DNA from: Macrophomina tecta
Lineage: Eukaryota; Ascomycota; Dothideomycetes; Botryosphaeriales; Botryosphaeriaceae
Assembly (NCBI GenBank): GCA_024180945.1
Contig: JAKSGN010000006.1
Coordinates: 4,464,001-4,528,000 of the forward strand
Reading direction: 5' to 3'
DNA: 64,000 nt
Shown here: in pieces, positions 45,025 through 55,194 of the stretch
Layout: each line of letters opens with the position of its first letter
Numbering within the stretch: the first letter of the stretch is position 1
The notes under the pieces: generated by a model
What the model was told of the DNA's origin: nothing
Databases searched by the model: none
Seen by the model: the letters and a program-made list of their open reading frames with translations, nothing else
Program-made: the position numbers and the translations under genes

Positions 45025-47919
45025 ATGCTCCCCACACTCGTTTTCCTGTTAGTAACATTTAGTCTCGCGAGTGCGCAATCTACGTCGCCATCGCGCCATA
45101 CCGCGCCCCAAGAAGTACCCAACACCTTCTTTATCCGCCTCCATGCACCATCCGCCAACAGTCGCGCGGACCCCAAGGCTTCCTTTCGTCGCAAGTGTGC
45201 TGAGAAGGCTGTCGCCTACAATGTACGCTATGAATACAACGACTCCGATCTCTTCTACGGCATGTCTGTCAGCCTGTCCAATGACAGAGACGTCGAAACT
45301 CTGAACGCCATTCCTGAAGTCGACAAGATCTTGCCCGTCCACTGGATCCAACGGCCTGATGTTGGAGCAAACTTCTCCAACCCCGACGGCCTCCAGGGTA
45401 TTCGCCAGATCATGCACTCCTCTGCAGTAAGCAAAAGAGCTGCCGACGTCGATTTCAACAGCCCACACCGTTTGACAGGCGTGGACGAGGCCCACGCAGC
45501 TGGTATCAAGGGCGCAGGCGTCAAGGTTGCCATTATTGACAGCGGCGTCGACTGGCGGCACCCAGCTCTGGGTGGCTGCTTCGGCACCGGTTGCAAGGTC
45601 TCTTTCGGCTACGATCTTATTGGCGACGACTACGGCATTCAGAACCCTGTGCCCTCGCCCAAGCCAGATCCACTGGTTACTTGCCTTAATGGCGGCCACG
45701 GAACGCATGTTTCAGGCATCGTCGGCATGGAGGCGCCAGCGAATGAGACGCTTTTCGGAGGACTCGTTGGCGTGGCGCCTGAGGCTAATCTGGGCATGTA
45801 TCGAGTCTTCAGCTGCTCCTCATACACCAGTGAAGATGTCATCATTGCGGGCATGCAGCGGGCAGCTAGTGATGGCGCAGACGTGATCAGCATGTCCCTC
45901 GGTGGGTGGGCGGCCTGGGGGCGCGATCCGTCGAGCCCCTTCTTGGATCTCATTACTGGTTTGAAGCGACGCGGTATTGCTGTCATCGCCGCCGCTGGCA
46001 ACGATGGAGAGTCCACGCCCTTTTTCCTTAGCTCGCCTGCTATTATCCCCGACGCTCTGGCTGTTGCATCCGTGGAGAACCCGGAATTCCCTACGTACGA
46101 GGTGCGGGACTCCACCGGAGAAACCCACCGTTACGGCAGTTTGTACCCGTTCCCCAGCGGAAACTACACTGCCGTCTCGACCGGAAACGGTACGGCGCGC
46201 TCCGAATTCGGCTGCCTTGATGAGAACTACACTGGTTTGCTGGAGACACTGACCGGTGATCTTTCCAACTATGTGCTTGTCGTGAAGAGAGGTTGGTGTC
46301 CGTTGTCCGTCACCCAGCAGGTTGCAACGCAGAATGGATTCACCAAAGTCTTGACTTTCCCGGATCCCGAGAGTGACGACATCTCCACTGAGGGATACGG
46401 TGTCCCGCTTGTTGCTTTGAGTGGAAATGGCACGATCGTGTCTTTTGGTGCGACTCTCGACTCAAAGATCTACGATTCCTTGAACATGAACAAGAAGCTC
46501 CAACTCTCTTTCACAGACGGGACTCCCTCCCTAGAGGATCAGCCATGGGGAGGACTGATCAACAACTTCAGCAGCGTTGGTGAGTGCGTCCGTTCATCCT
46601 ATGAAAACAAACGCTAACTGTTTCCAGGACCTTCCTGGGACTTCTCACTGAAGCCTCAAATTGCTGCTCCTGGTGGTAGCATCCTTTCAACGTTTCCTCT
46701 AGGTGGAGGCGGCTGGGCGATCATCAGTGGCACGTCCATGGCTACTCCATACCTCTCAGGTGTCTACGCGCTGGTCAAGTCTCAGAATCCCGATCTCTCA
46801 GTGGACGAGATCTTTGATCTCCTCAAGACCACCTCGAAGCCCCTCAACATGCCCGGCCACGAAGGCTACTCTCCAACCCCCCAACAGGGCGCCGGCCTGG
46901 TCTCAGCTTCGTCCGCCCTCTTCTACGAGTCCTTTGCCTCCCCTGGCCAATTTGAGCTCTACGGCACCGAGACGCTCGCGAAGCTCGAGACCAACATAAC
47001 GCTCCACAACCCTTCCTCCTCGCCCGTGACCTACACGCTCGCGCACGTCCCAGCCAACGGCATGGCCTTCTTCCCGTACGGCAACAGCGCCCCCAACGGC
47101 GCCGGCTACATCGACGACCGGTACCTGCGGCTGACGCCGCTCCCCTTCGCCGCCTCGGTGAAATTCGCCCGCGCCAGCGTCACCATCCCCGGCGGCAGCT
47201 CCGAAACGATCCCCTTCACCGTCTCCCCGCCCACGGGCCTCGACGCCAAAGAAATCCCCGTCTACTCCGGCTACGTCACTGCGACCGCCGCCTCGGCCAA
47301 CGAGACGCTCTCGGTCCCCTACGTCGGCGTCCCCTACGACTACTCCGCCGCCGAGCTGATCGGGCTCGACCCTCCCACCGCCAACATCAGCGACCCCGCG
47401 CGCTCCATCTTCGCCGCGCCGCAGGTCTACCACGACGCGACCAAGCAGGCGCAGGGCGACTACGCGCGCTACACATTCCTGGCCGGCGACTACCCGGCGG
47501 TATCCTACTCGCTGCTGCAGCCGACGCAGTGGACGCGGGTCGACGTGGTGGCGGCGGAGACGGCGTTCGCGCCGACGTACTATGGGTACGAGCCGACGCA
47601 CGCGGTGACGAACTACACGCGCACGGCGATGCGGCCGAACGGGACGGTTGCGGGCGTGGAGGTGCTGGGGAACTTGTACCTATGGAACGGGGACTATCCG
47701 CTTGTGGATGTCGAGCTGCCGTGGACGTTGCCGCTGAAGGACGTGACAGGATCGGCGTACATTGGCTTGAAGAAAGGCGGGTACAGGTTGCTGCTTCAGT
47801 GGCTGAGGTTTGGGGGCGATGAGGGCAAGAGGGAGGATTGGACGTCGTGGATGAGTGGGGTGATTGAGATCACGAGGGATGCTTACGCGGCGCCTGGCGA
47901 GAACAGTACTGTGGTTTGA
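45025..47919 (+). CDS. Secreted subtilisin-like serine protease (S8) with PA-type insert
   Basis: Two exons (45025-46579 and 46628-47919; 48-bp intron) encode 948 aa. A signal peptide (MLPTLVFLLVTFSLASAQ) and an I9-like propeptide (FFIRLHAPSANS onward) precede the catalytic domain, which has the full triad and oxyanion Asn: IIDSGVDWRHP (Asp), GGHGTHVSG (His), AAAGNDGE (Asn), SGTSMATPYLSG (Ser). A protease-associated domain is inserted between His/Asn and Ser (about residues 350-500, VVKRGWCPLSVTQQVA). A long C-terminal beta-rich domain of the Fn3/C5a-peptidase type follows. Fungal enzymes of this type degrade extracellular protein. An upstream in-frame codon at 44974 was not used because the ATG at 45025 begins the signal peptide. 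Many N-glycosylation sequons are present. Confidence 0.95.
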
Positions 47920-48446
47920 CCCATCATTCAGTTCCATCGGTACTTTCCAACGCCTTGAATACTCGTGGTAGTCAGAATGACTGGATATATTCGAGGAGTG
48001 GCTGATCTGGTCTCTTTTTGCATGAATGGTCTTCATTGTTTCATTTGCTGCTATTGAGCGACGAGAGTGATAGTCTAATCTTTTTCTTTAAAAGCAACTC
48101 CCATGATTTCTCTACTCTTCTGATTTCCTCTCCCATTAAATAGGAAAAAAAGTGACAGTGTAGGGAAGGCCAACCGCTCCGCATACTTCTCCCGCTTCCC
48201 TCAACTCCATAGTCCAGCGTCATAAACAAGGAAAACCAGTCCTGTCCGGCGCGTCCATCGGGTATAATAAAACAAATGAATGTGTATAAGGGAAAAGCAA
48301 AAAAAGAAATATAAGAGAAAGTAAGAAAACTCATGCCATCATAAAAGGAGCGTGAAAAGCATCTTCTTTCTCTCCGTAGACCTACTCCCACGTGCTCGCC
48401 CTCCTCCCCTTCCTCGTCTTCTTCTTGCTCCTGCTTTCTGTCTCAC
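47920..48446. other. Intergenic between convergent protease and repeat-protein genes
   Basis: About 530 bases holding both 3' untranslated regions. AT-rich with A-rich stretches near 48290-48330. The minus-strand frame at 48391-48041 has no recognisable features. Confidence 0.6.
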
Positions 48447-51400
48447 TCACCTACTGAACCTCGACATAGGATCCACTCCACCATTCTTCTCCACTCCACC
48501 CGCCACATTGCCCTCTCTCTTCCCCGCCCACTTGTTCACAACAAACCTCATCGCCAATGCGCCAAAGCTCACAAAAATGACGCCCGTTAACGCGCCGCCG
48601 CCCGCAAAAGCCATCGGGATGGGAATCGATTGCGTCAAGCAGAACGAGATCAAATTCGCGTCCTGGAAGCCCAACAAGATCTCCAGCTGGCCCAATCCCA
48701 ACACCAGCTGCGCGACGCCGTCCCGCACCTGCTTGAGGCGGTTGTTGCCGGGCGCGCGCACGACCGCGAAGTGCAACGCCGCGGCCACGATGCCGAAGAC
48801 CACCGTAATCCAACCGGTGATCTGGTGCGGCGTGCGGAAGTGCGCGGCGGAGCCGGTGGCGGCGGCGCCCAGGCCGGCGCCGACGGCGGCCATGACGATG
48901 ACAGCGCCTTGCAGCGCCAGGACGGTCTTGTCAGCGAAGGCAAGCTTGTCGGGCCTGTTGAGCAGGACGACTAGGTCGCGCGCGGCCTCGAGCGTGATGG
49001 CGCCCGGGAGGATGAAGTAGAAGGCGGCCGCCACGGCGACGACGTGAGCGACGATGAGGATGGTGAGGTTTTTGGCGGTGATGCCGTTGACGAGGACTTC
49101 GAGCTTTGAGATGTCGAGTTGGAAGAGGAAACCGTTGCTCGTGATGTTGATGGGCTGGTCCATGGGGATGCTGATGTTGGGGAGGTTGGGAGTCTGGCCT
49201 TTGAAGTTTTCTTTCAGGCCAGCGCCTACCTGGATGAGGCCGCCGACGCCGGTGCATCCGAGGGTGTCGGCGCCTTTTTGGACGAGGCTGTTGAGAGTGG
49301 TGATGTTGAGGTTTTGGACGAAGGCGTTGATGGCGTCGGTGGTGTTGAGCTGAGCCTGGCGCTTGACGGCTTTGGCGGAGGCATCAAGGGCGCGCTTTCT
49401 GGCAGGGGCCGTGGAAGGGGCAGGAGTATTAGCGAGCGGTTGGCTGCCGGTGCCAAGGGTGCCGGCCAGCTTGTCGGCAATAGACTTGTTTCCAAGAGCC
49501 ATAAATACGGCCTTGACGGCTTCACTGGAAATGCCACGGCCAAACCCCGTAGCTGCTCCACCGACACTGTCGTTGAACGCCTGGGAGTTGGTTGTCAAGC
49601 TGGCATTGCCCATGCCAGTCTGCATGAAGATGACCTGACTTCCGCCATCGATAAGGCCAATACCAAGACCCTCCGCGGCCTTCGACACATCGATGTTCTT
49701 TGTGAGTCCACCTCCGGCCGCCATTGCTTTCTGGATGATCTTGGTAAGCGTCCCATTGGCGAGGAAGCTTGTTGTAAGAGCCCGGCTAAAGCCTTGTGCG
49801 ACCGCGGGGCCATCAGAAGCATTGGAGGCAACAGCAGCAGACTGAAATCCGAGGGACTCGGCCGCTCCGCCACCAAAGCCTTTCCCAAGCCCTTCTGCAA
49901 TGGGTCCGAGCATCATCGGAGCTTGGTTTCCTGCCATGGACATAATCTTCTGGATAGTTCCGTTGGCCAAGAAGCTCTGGGTGAGCGAGCCCGAGAAGCC
50001 CTGTGCGACGGTGGGAACGTCAGATGCTTTAGGGTCCAGAACAGCAGCTTCTTGGAGACCAAACGCGGAGGCAGCGCCATTGCCAAAGCCCTTAGCGAGA
50101 CCTTGGGCGGCGGGAAGGATCGGAAGCGAGCCACCAGCGCTGGCTGCCTTCTTCTGGATATTGTCGATAGTGCCATTCGCCAAGAAGCTCGTTGTAAGAG
50201 AGCGACTGAATCCCTTGAGGACGGAACCAATGTTCTGGCCATCGATGGGTTCCTGCACATCCTTCTGCAGACCGAGTCCAGTAGCAGCTCCGCCTCCAAG
50301 GCCAGCTGCAAAGCCCTGAACAGCCGGTCCAATCATTTGGGTGCCCTGAGCAGCTGCCTTTGATGCCAAGGAGCTGAAGTTGGCGTTGGACAAGAACGAG
50401 GAAGACAACGAACGCGTAAACCCTTGAGCAATCGTGCCGACACTAGATTCTCCCCGGCCCGGATCTTGCCTCCTCATGACCCCCTTGGCGTCTGCCGGTG
50501 GCGGAGCCTTGCCAGTAAGGCCAAGACCCTCTGCAGCACCCTGTCCGAGACCAGAGCCGGCAAATGGTGCCGCCTTGCTAATCGTGTCGAGAAGCTGCTT
50601 CTGCTGATCCGGTCCACCGAGTTGGGAGACATCGACGTTGCCAATGAAACTTTGCGCAAGATTCTGGGAGAAATCTCCTGCGATGCCAGGAATATCTGGA
50701 GAGTCAGCAGGGGACGGCGGATCTTGACGCTTGGCGTTGGGGCCTTTCGCAGGCGGTGCTGGGGGCGCCGGTGATGCTGGCGCAGAACCCTGCTTCTTGA
50801 GGCCTGCAGCTGCGCCTCTTCCGAGGCCCTGGGCAACTGCAGGCGCGACCTTCGCAACCGTGGCAAGCAGCTGTTTCTGATCGACTTGTCCCTTGAGGTT
50901 GGTGTTGCCGATGAAGGATGATGCAAGTTCTCGAGTGAAGGACTCACTGGCGGTACCGGCATCGAAGGTGCCGTTGCCATCTTGGGCAGGTGCGGCGTCT
51001 GGCTTTGCGAGTTTCAAGCCAATGGCAGCACCCTGACCTAGCCCTCTACCTGCCGGACCAGGGACCTGCATTAAGGTCTTCATAAGCCCAGCCGTCTGGT
51101 CTGAGTTGGCGAGGCCCTTGACGTTAACGGATCCCAGGAATGAAGACGCAAGGTTGCGCGTGAATTCTTCGGATATCTGCTCTGTGCTCGGGTCGCCGCC
51201 ATCGACGCGCTTGACTTTTGGCGGCGCGGCCAGCTTAAGTCCTTGCGCAGCACCTTCTCCGAGGCCCTTTCCCGCAGGTCCGGGAATCTTGACGAGCTGT
51301 TTCATGATGTTCTGCATCTGGCCGCTGGCGAGCTGCTGGAGGTTGACCTGGCCAAGGAATGAAGCCGCCAGGGAGCGTGTGAAGTCCTCGCTGACTGAGC

Positions 51401-52580
51401 TGATGCTGGTGTTGCTTCCGTTGGGGTCCGTAGCCAGGACCGCGGTGTTCGGGTTGGTTCCAGGGAGCTTGAGACCAGCTGCAGCTCCTTCTCCCAATCC
51501 CTTTCCAGCTGGTGCAGGAAGCGCGGCGAGCATCTTCATCAAGCCTTGGCTCATAGGACCGCTCATGAGTGCATTGGTGTCGATGTTGCCGAAGAGGCCA
51601 CCGGTCAGGCCAAAGCCGAGGTTTCCTGCGACGGCGGGGATACCGGTTTGAGAAGGGTCAGGCTCAGCGATGTTCTGGGACAGTTTGAGGCCGGAAGCTG
51701 TGCCGTTACCTAGACCACTGCCTAGGGAGTTTGCCGCCAGGGCCAAGGTACCGGCAGACGGAGCTAGCTTGCTGATGTCGATGTTCGAGAAGATAGCCTC
51801 AGAGGCACCCTCACCTAAGTTTTTGGCGAGACCTGCGAGCCCAGATTCTTGTTTCTTGTCCGTCGCGGTCTGGACCTTCATCATCGACTCGAGCTTGAGG
51901 CCCTTGATAGCGCCCTCGCCAACACCGGCGCCAAGAGCGTTGGCAGCCGGGTTGAGAGCCTTGGTGATGCCACCCAGAATCCCTCCCAGTGGACCCTTCC
52001 CTGAAGCTCCGTCAGCGACCATGGAAGCCATCGCGCCAGCCAAAGGTTTTGCGAGCGCAGCGATGGGCCCTCCGCCGCCACCTCCGCCACCTCCGCCCCC
52101 CAGAAGCCCACCAAAGAAACCGCCGCCACCGCCACCGCCAGCTGCATCCCCACCAGCTGCACCTCCTGCGTCTCCTCCACCACCTCCTTTGTTACCACCG
52201 AAAAGGCCAGCAAAAGGGTTAGGGAACAGTTGCCTCTTCGAGAAACCGAGTTCTGCATCGGCGTCTTCCGATCGATGCTCTGACGTCTGAGAGATATGAG
52301 CCCTCAGCTCTGTCAGCAGCTCATGAAGAATTGCATTGATCGAGTCGGTTGCTTCTTTGAGATCAGCGCGGGTGATGGAAGGAGCGACCTGCTCGAAGAT
52401 GAGGTCGAATTCCGTCTTGGGCCTGTAAAGGACTCCAGATCGAGTGAGGATGAGAAGGATCGTTGCAAAGGCGCCGAAGCTGACGAAGAATGTCCGCAGC
52501 GATATTGACCTGGATGGCTTTGGGCTGGGTGCGGCAGCAGCGGGCCTCGGTGAGGCTGCTTGCATTTTGGGAGAAGACAT
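48447..52580 (-). CDS. Gly-rich tandem-repeat membrane protein with cytochrome b561-like C-terminus
   Basis: An uninterrupted 1377-aa frame. Residues 28-50 form one N-terminal membrane helix (TFFVSFGAFATILLIL), followed by a short helical stretch and a poly-Gly block (131-171). About ten to twelve repeats of roughly 70-90 residues run from 215 to about 1020. Each pairs an F/L-rich half (FTRSLASSFLGNVN-like) with a Gly half, GxGLGxGAAxGLxL, ending at about 230, 300, 372, 450, 524, 596, 688, 771, 842 and 912. The C-terminus (1170-1350) has five hydrophobic helices with His1179, 1247, 1252 and 1270 (SAAHFRTPHQITGW), resembling cytochrome b561. Six dibasic sites (115-116, 457-458, 617-618, 703-704, 1062-1063, 1073-1074) lie outside the repeat cores, some followed by Q or D. 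I do not recognise a named family; the role is unknown. Confidence 0.85.
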   Translation of the reverse strand: MSSPKMQAASPRPAAAAPSPKPSRSISLRTFFVSFGAFATILLILTRSGVLYRPKTEFDLIFEQVAPSITRADLKEATDSINAILHELLTELRAHISQTSEHRSEDADAELGFSKRQLFPNPFAGLFGGNKGGGGGDAGGAAGGDAAGGGGGGGFFGGLLGGGGGGGGGGGPIAALAKPLAGAMASMVADGASGKGPLGGILGGITKALNPAANALGAGVGEGAIKGLKLESMMKVQTATDKKQESGLAGLAKNLGEGASEAIFSNIDISKLAPSAGTLALAANSLGSGLGNGTASGLKLSQNIAEPDPSQTGIPAVAGNLGFGLTGGLFGNIDTNALMSGPMSQGLMKMLAALPAPAGKGLGEGAAAGLKLPGTNPNTAVLATDPNGSNTSISSVSEDFTRSLAASFLGQVNLQQLASGQMQNIMKQLVKIPGPAGKGLGEGAAQGLKLAAPPKVKRVDGGDPSTEQISEEFTRNLASSFLGSVNVKGLANSDQTAGLMKTLMQVPGPAGRGLGQGAAIGLKLAKPDAAPAQDGNGTFDAGTASESFTRELASSFIGNTNLKGQVDQKQLLATVAKVAPAVAQGLGRGAAAGLKKQGSAPASPAPPAPPAKGPNAKRQDPPSPADSPDIPGIAGDFSQNLAQSFIGNVDVSQLGGPDQQKQLLDTISKAAPFAGSGLGQGAAEGLGLTGKAPPPADAKGVMRRQDPGRGESSVGTIAQGFTRSLSSSFLSNANFSSLASKAAAQGTQMIGPAVQGFAAGLGGGAATGLGLQKDVQEPIDGQNIGSVLKGFSRSLTTSFLANGTIDNIQKKAASAGGSLPILPAAQGLAKGFGNGAASAFGLQEAAVLDPKASDVPTVAQGFSGSLTQSFLANGTIQKIMSMAGNQAPMMLGPIAEGLGKGFGGGAAESLGFQSAAVASNASDGPAVAQGFSRALTTSFLANGTLTKIIQKAMAAGGGLTKNIDVSKAAEGLGIGLIDGGSQVIFMQTGMGNASLTTNSQAFNDSVGGAATGFGRGISSEAVKAVFMALGNKSIADKLAGTLGTGSQPLANTPAPSTAPARKRALDASAKAVKRQAQLNTTDAINAFVQNLNITTLNSLVQKGADTLGCTGVGGLIQVGAGLKENFKGQTPNLPNISIPMDQPINITSNGFLFQLDISKLEVLVNGITAKNLTILIVAHVVAVAAAFYFILPGAITLEAARDLVVLLNRPDKLAFADKTVLALQGAVIVMAAVGAGLGAAATGSAAHFRTPHQITGWITVVFGIVAAALHFAVVRAPGNNRLKQVRDGVAQLVLGLGQLEILLGFQDANLISFCLTQSIPIPMAFAGGGALTGVIFVSFGALAMRFVVNKWAGKREGNVAGGVEKNGGVDPMSRFSR

Positions 52581-54337
52581 TATTGGATAGGAGAGAAATT
52601 AGATAGACGACACGACATGGACTCTGGAAGTGGAGAAGAATAGGAGTTGAATTTGTGACCAGCACATGGATACTCGGGCGGTCTATTGGGAGAACAAGCA
52701 ATGCAGAGTTGGGAGAAAGAAATGAAAACTCGGCTACAGCGGAAATACATACCGTTGGCCAAACCACGGAGGTCCCTTATCCGGATGCGAAACGTTGAGG
52801 TTGAGCGGGAGCAATCCTTCCAGTGCTTCGTGGCTGATGCCAGGACGGTTTCATTGGCGTTCTGCCAAACGAACAGTCCGCGACTCGCATCTGGCCATGT
52901 CTGCTCCCTGGACCAGTAAATGAAACCCTGCTGGTTTGGAAACCGTCGCGGAAGATCTGCGGAGGTTTTCGCTAGGGCCGAAGAGGGTAAGCAGTTCGCG
53001 GTTAGGCGCCAAGCGAGGAAACCAGCCGAAGCAGGCGGGTATACGATTTGAAGCATATACCAAGCTTCTACCAAGACTTGGATGCTCCGGGATTTTCTCT
53101 CCGAGCAAAGCGCAGAAGTCTGTCATAAACAAAGAGGGACGAGCAGAAGAGGGAAATTTCCGTGATGGGGCTAATCGCCAGTGATTCTCGATATACCCAA
53201 TATGGTCCCCTTTGGTCTTAGTCGCAAGACTGTTGGTCTGACGTCTAGTGAGGGTTTAGTGCCGCCATGATGCTCCAATCTCAGCCCGCCAAGGAGAGTC
53301 GCTCTCACACTTCTTCTACGTATGTGCCGTTCTCAAATCTCCGACTCCGAGCCGAGATCAACACAAGATGCTATTTTCCGATACAAGTCGGTGCTTCTAT
53401 TCCAAGGTGTGGTCGAGTCATGTTGAACCCCCCTCAGGTCGGTGAAGGCGAATGCGGCCGGCCAAAGACATCACATGCTGCCTTGGTCTCTATGACGTGG
53501 GCATTGGGTAAGTTAAAGAATGTGGGATGCCAAGGTGATGCGACGGACTCGACACATTGATGGTATGGTCGAGGTGCCAGTGAGCGGCAAGTGCGGATTG
53601 TACTTGGTGCTTCCCGCTCTCGCCCTGTTCTCAGGGTGCGTACGGGTGGAGAACGCTTCGAAACAGTAGATGAGCCGAGTGAGCACGCAGCGATCGGCAG
53701 AGTTCTAGCCGGAGTTTCATTCTACAGATGTTGAGGCCCAAATTAGGCGGAGTCTCGCGGATCGTACAGGCCGACCATTTCACTAACGATGCTCTCCAGG
53801 AGCGTTGGCGAAAGCGTGGCCCACGGACACAGCTTTAGGATTCTCCGGACACGTATCTAAAGCTGTCAATGGACACGAACGCTATCCTGGCTCAATACCA
53901 GAGCACCTACTGTGGAGGCCAGTCATTTCATCGGTGACACTGAGGTTGGGTTCATGCAAGGAGTCTGTAGATGCTTCATTTCAACTCTGCTTATTCATTA
54001 GCTTTACTACTCCATTGAAGTAGCAGCTTCGCCTACTTTTTTCTGAATGATTTCTTGCGGCCGTAAGGGGCAGGCGATTCAACCAGCTGGAGTCTCAGAC
54101 TCGAACGCGAACATGCCACGTCGGCGATCAACGGCCGTAACGGCCTGAAGAACCATAGCCGGCCCGCACCAGCGGGGCGGGCGAACCCTGGACAGGGTTC
54201 CTAGCGGATATACGCGCATGGAGTAGTCAAGTTTACGTTCAATGGCCCCGCCAAATGTGCTTCGGCCCCGGATTCCGCTGTCTCGAACTCGTAACTTTGT
54301 ATAGCGGACGATAGGCCATCCTTGATGGACGCGCATT
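52581..54337. other. Intergenic between repeat protein and cyclophilin
   Basis: About 1.75 kb, containing the promoter of the repeat-protein gene on the left and the 3' flank of the cyclophilin gene on the right. Short open frames (52686-52919, 52936-53184, 53267-53560, 53805-54023) show no conserved features. No RNA gene was recognised. Confidence 0.6.
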
Positions 54338-54875
54338 TCACACCTCCTCTTCCTTCTCCAGAACCCTGGCCTTGAGAATTTTGACTTCCTCCTGCGGTCT
54401 GTCTTCCTTGTCCGTCTTGACCAGACCCATTCGTTGCACAATGCGTAGCCCGCTCTTAACCCGGCCGAATATGGTGTGCTTGCCGTCGAGCCAAGGGGTT
54501 GGAGCAAGAGTGATGAAGAACTGACTACCGTTGGTGTTGGGGCCACTGTTGGCCATGCTTAGGATTCCAGCGCCTGTGTGTTTGAGGGAGGTGGAGATCT
54601 CGTCTTCGAACTTTTCGCCATAGATGGACTGACCGCCGCGGCCGGTGCCAGTGGGGTCACCCGTCTGGACCATGAAGTTGGGGATGATACGGTGGAAGAT
54701 GACATTGTTGTAGTATCCACGCTGAGCCAGGGTCGCGAAGTTCTTGCATGTGCGCGGGGCGTGGTCATTGTAGAGCTCGACGACGATCGTACCCTTGATT
54801 TATGTCAGTTGTGCGAGGCCACATGGGACGAGAGATGCTCACCATTGAGGTCTCGAGCGCGACATCGGTAGCCAT
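54338..54875 (-). CDS. cyp1: Cyclophilin, peptidyl-prolyl cis-trans isomerase (PPIL1 type)
   Basis: Two exons (54875-54843 and 54793-54338; 49-bp intron) encode 162 aa, the standard size of the PPIL1/Cyp1 group. The tiny first exon gives [11 protein letters not shown], after which [13 protein letters not shown] begins the core. Active-site motifs are [22 protein letters not shown], with the catalytic Arg in FHR, then [16 protein letters not shown] and [12 protein letters not shown]. The Trp that confers cyclosporin sensitivity is in TPWLDGKH. The family isomerises Xaa-Pro bonds; PPIL1 relatives associate with the spliceosome, though that role is only inferred here. It is divergent from the RQT4-like gene with about 320 bp between start codons, suggesting a shared promoter. 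Confidence 0.95.
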
Positions 54876-55194
54876 TATCGCTGGTCGAGCGTGGACTGTC
54901 CGACCAAGGAAACGGGCAGCTGGTTGGCGGTGCTGGTGGATAGTGCAGAGAAGCTTCGCGCCCAGGGAGCTCAGGCCGAAAGCTGCCTGCCCGGCAAATC
55001 TCCGGCAGAAGATGCCACCTAAAGCGTCATCGCCCACGTCGATGCCTCTGTGACTTTGATATCCACGACTCCGAGAATTCCGCGCCTATACTGCTCGCCC
55101 TCCGAGCCGCCACTACATCGTGAGGCCATCGGCTCTTCGACTCGGTGCCCATACCCGTCATATTGCGTTAGAAAAAGGCCATATCACACCCGAA
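54876..55194. promoter_or_regulatory. Short divergent promoter between cyclophilin and ASC-1-like genes
   Basis: Only 319 bases separate the two start codons, so both genes probably share a bidirectional promoter. No TATA box was evident, as is common for housekeeping genes. Confidence 0.55.

Noticed and set aside
49119..50363. 414-codon plus-strand frame opposite the Gly-repeat protein
   Set aside because: Its repeats are the complement of the minus-strand repeat units, and the membrane-domain reading on the minus strand is far more protein-like.
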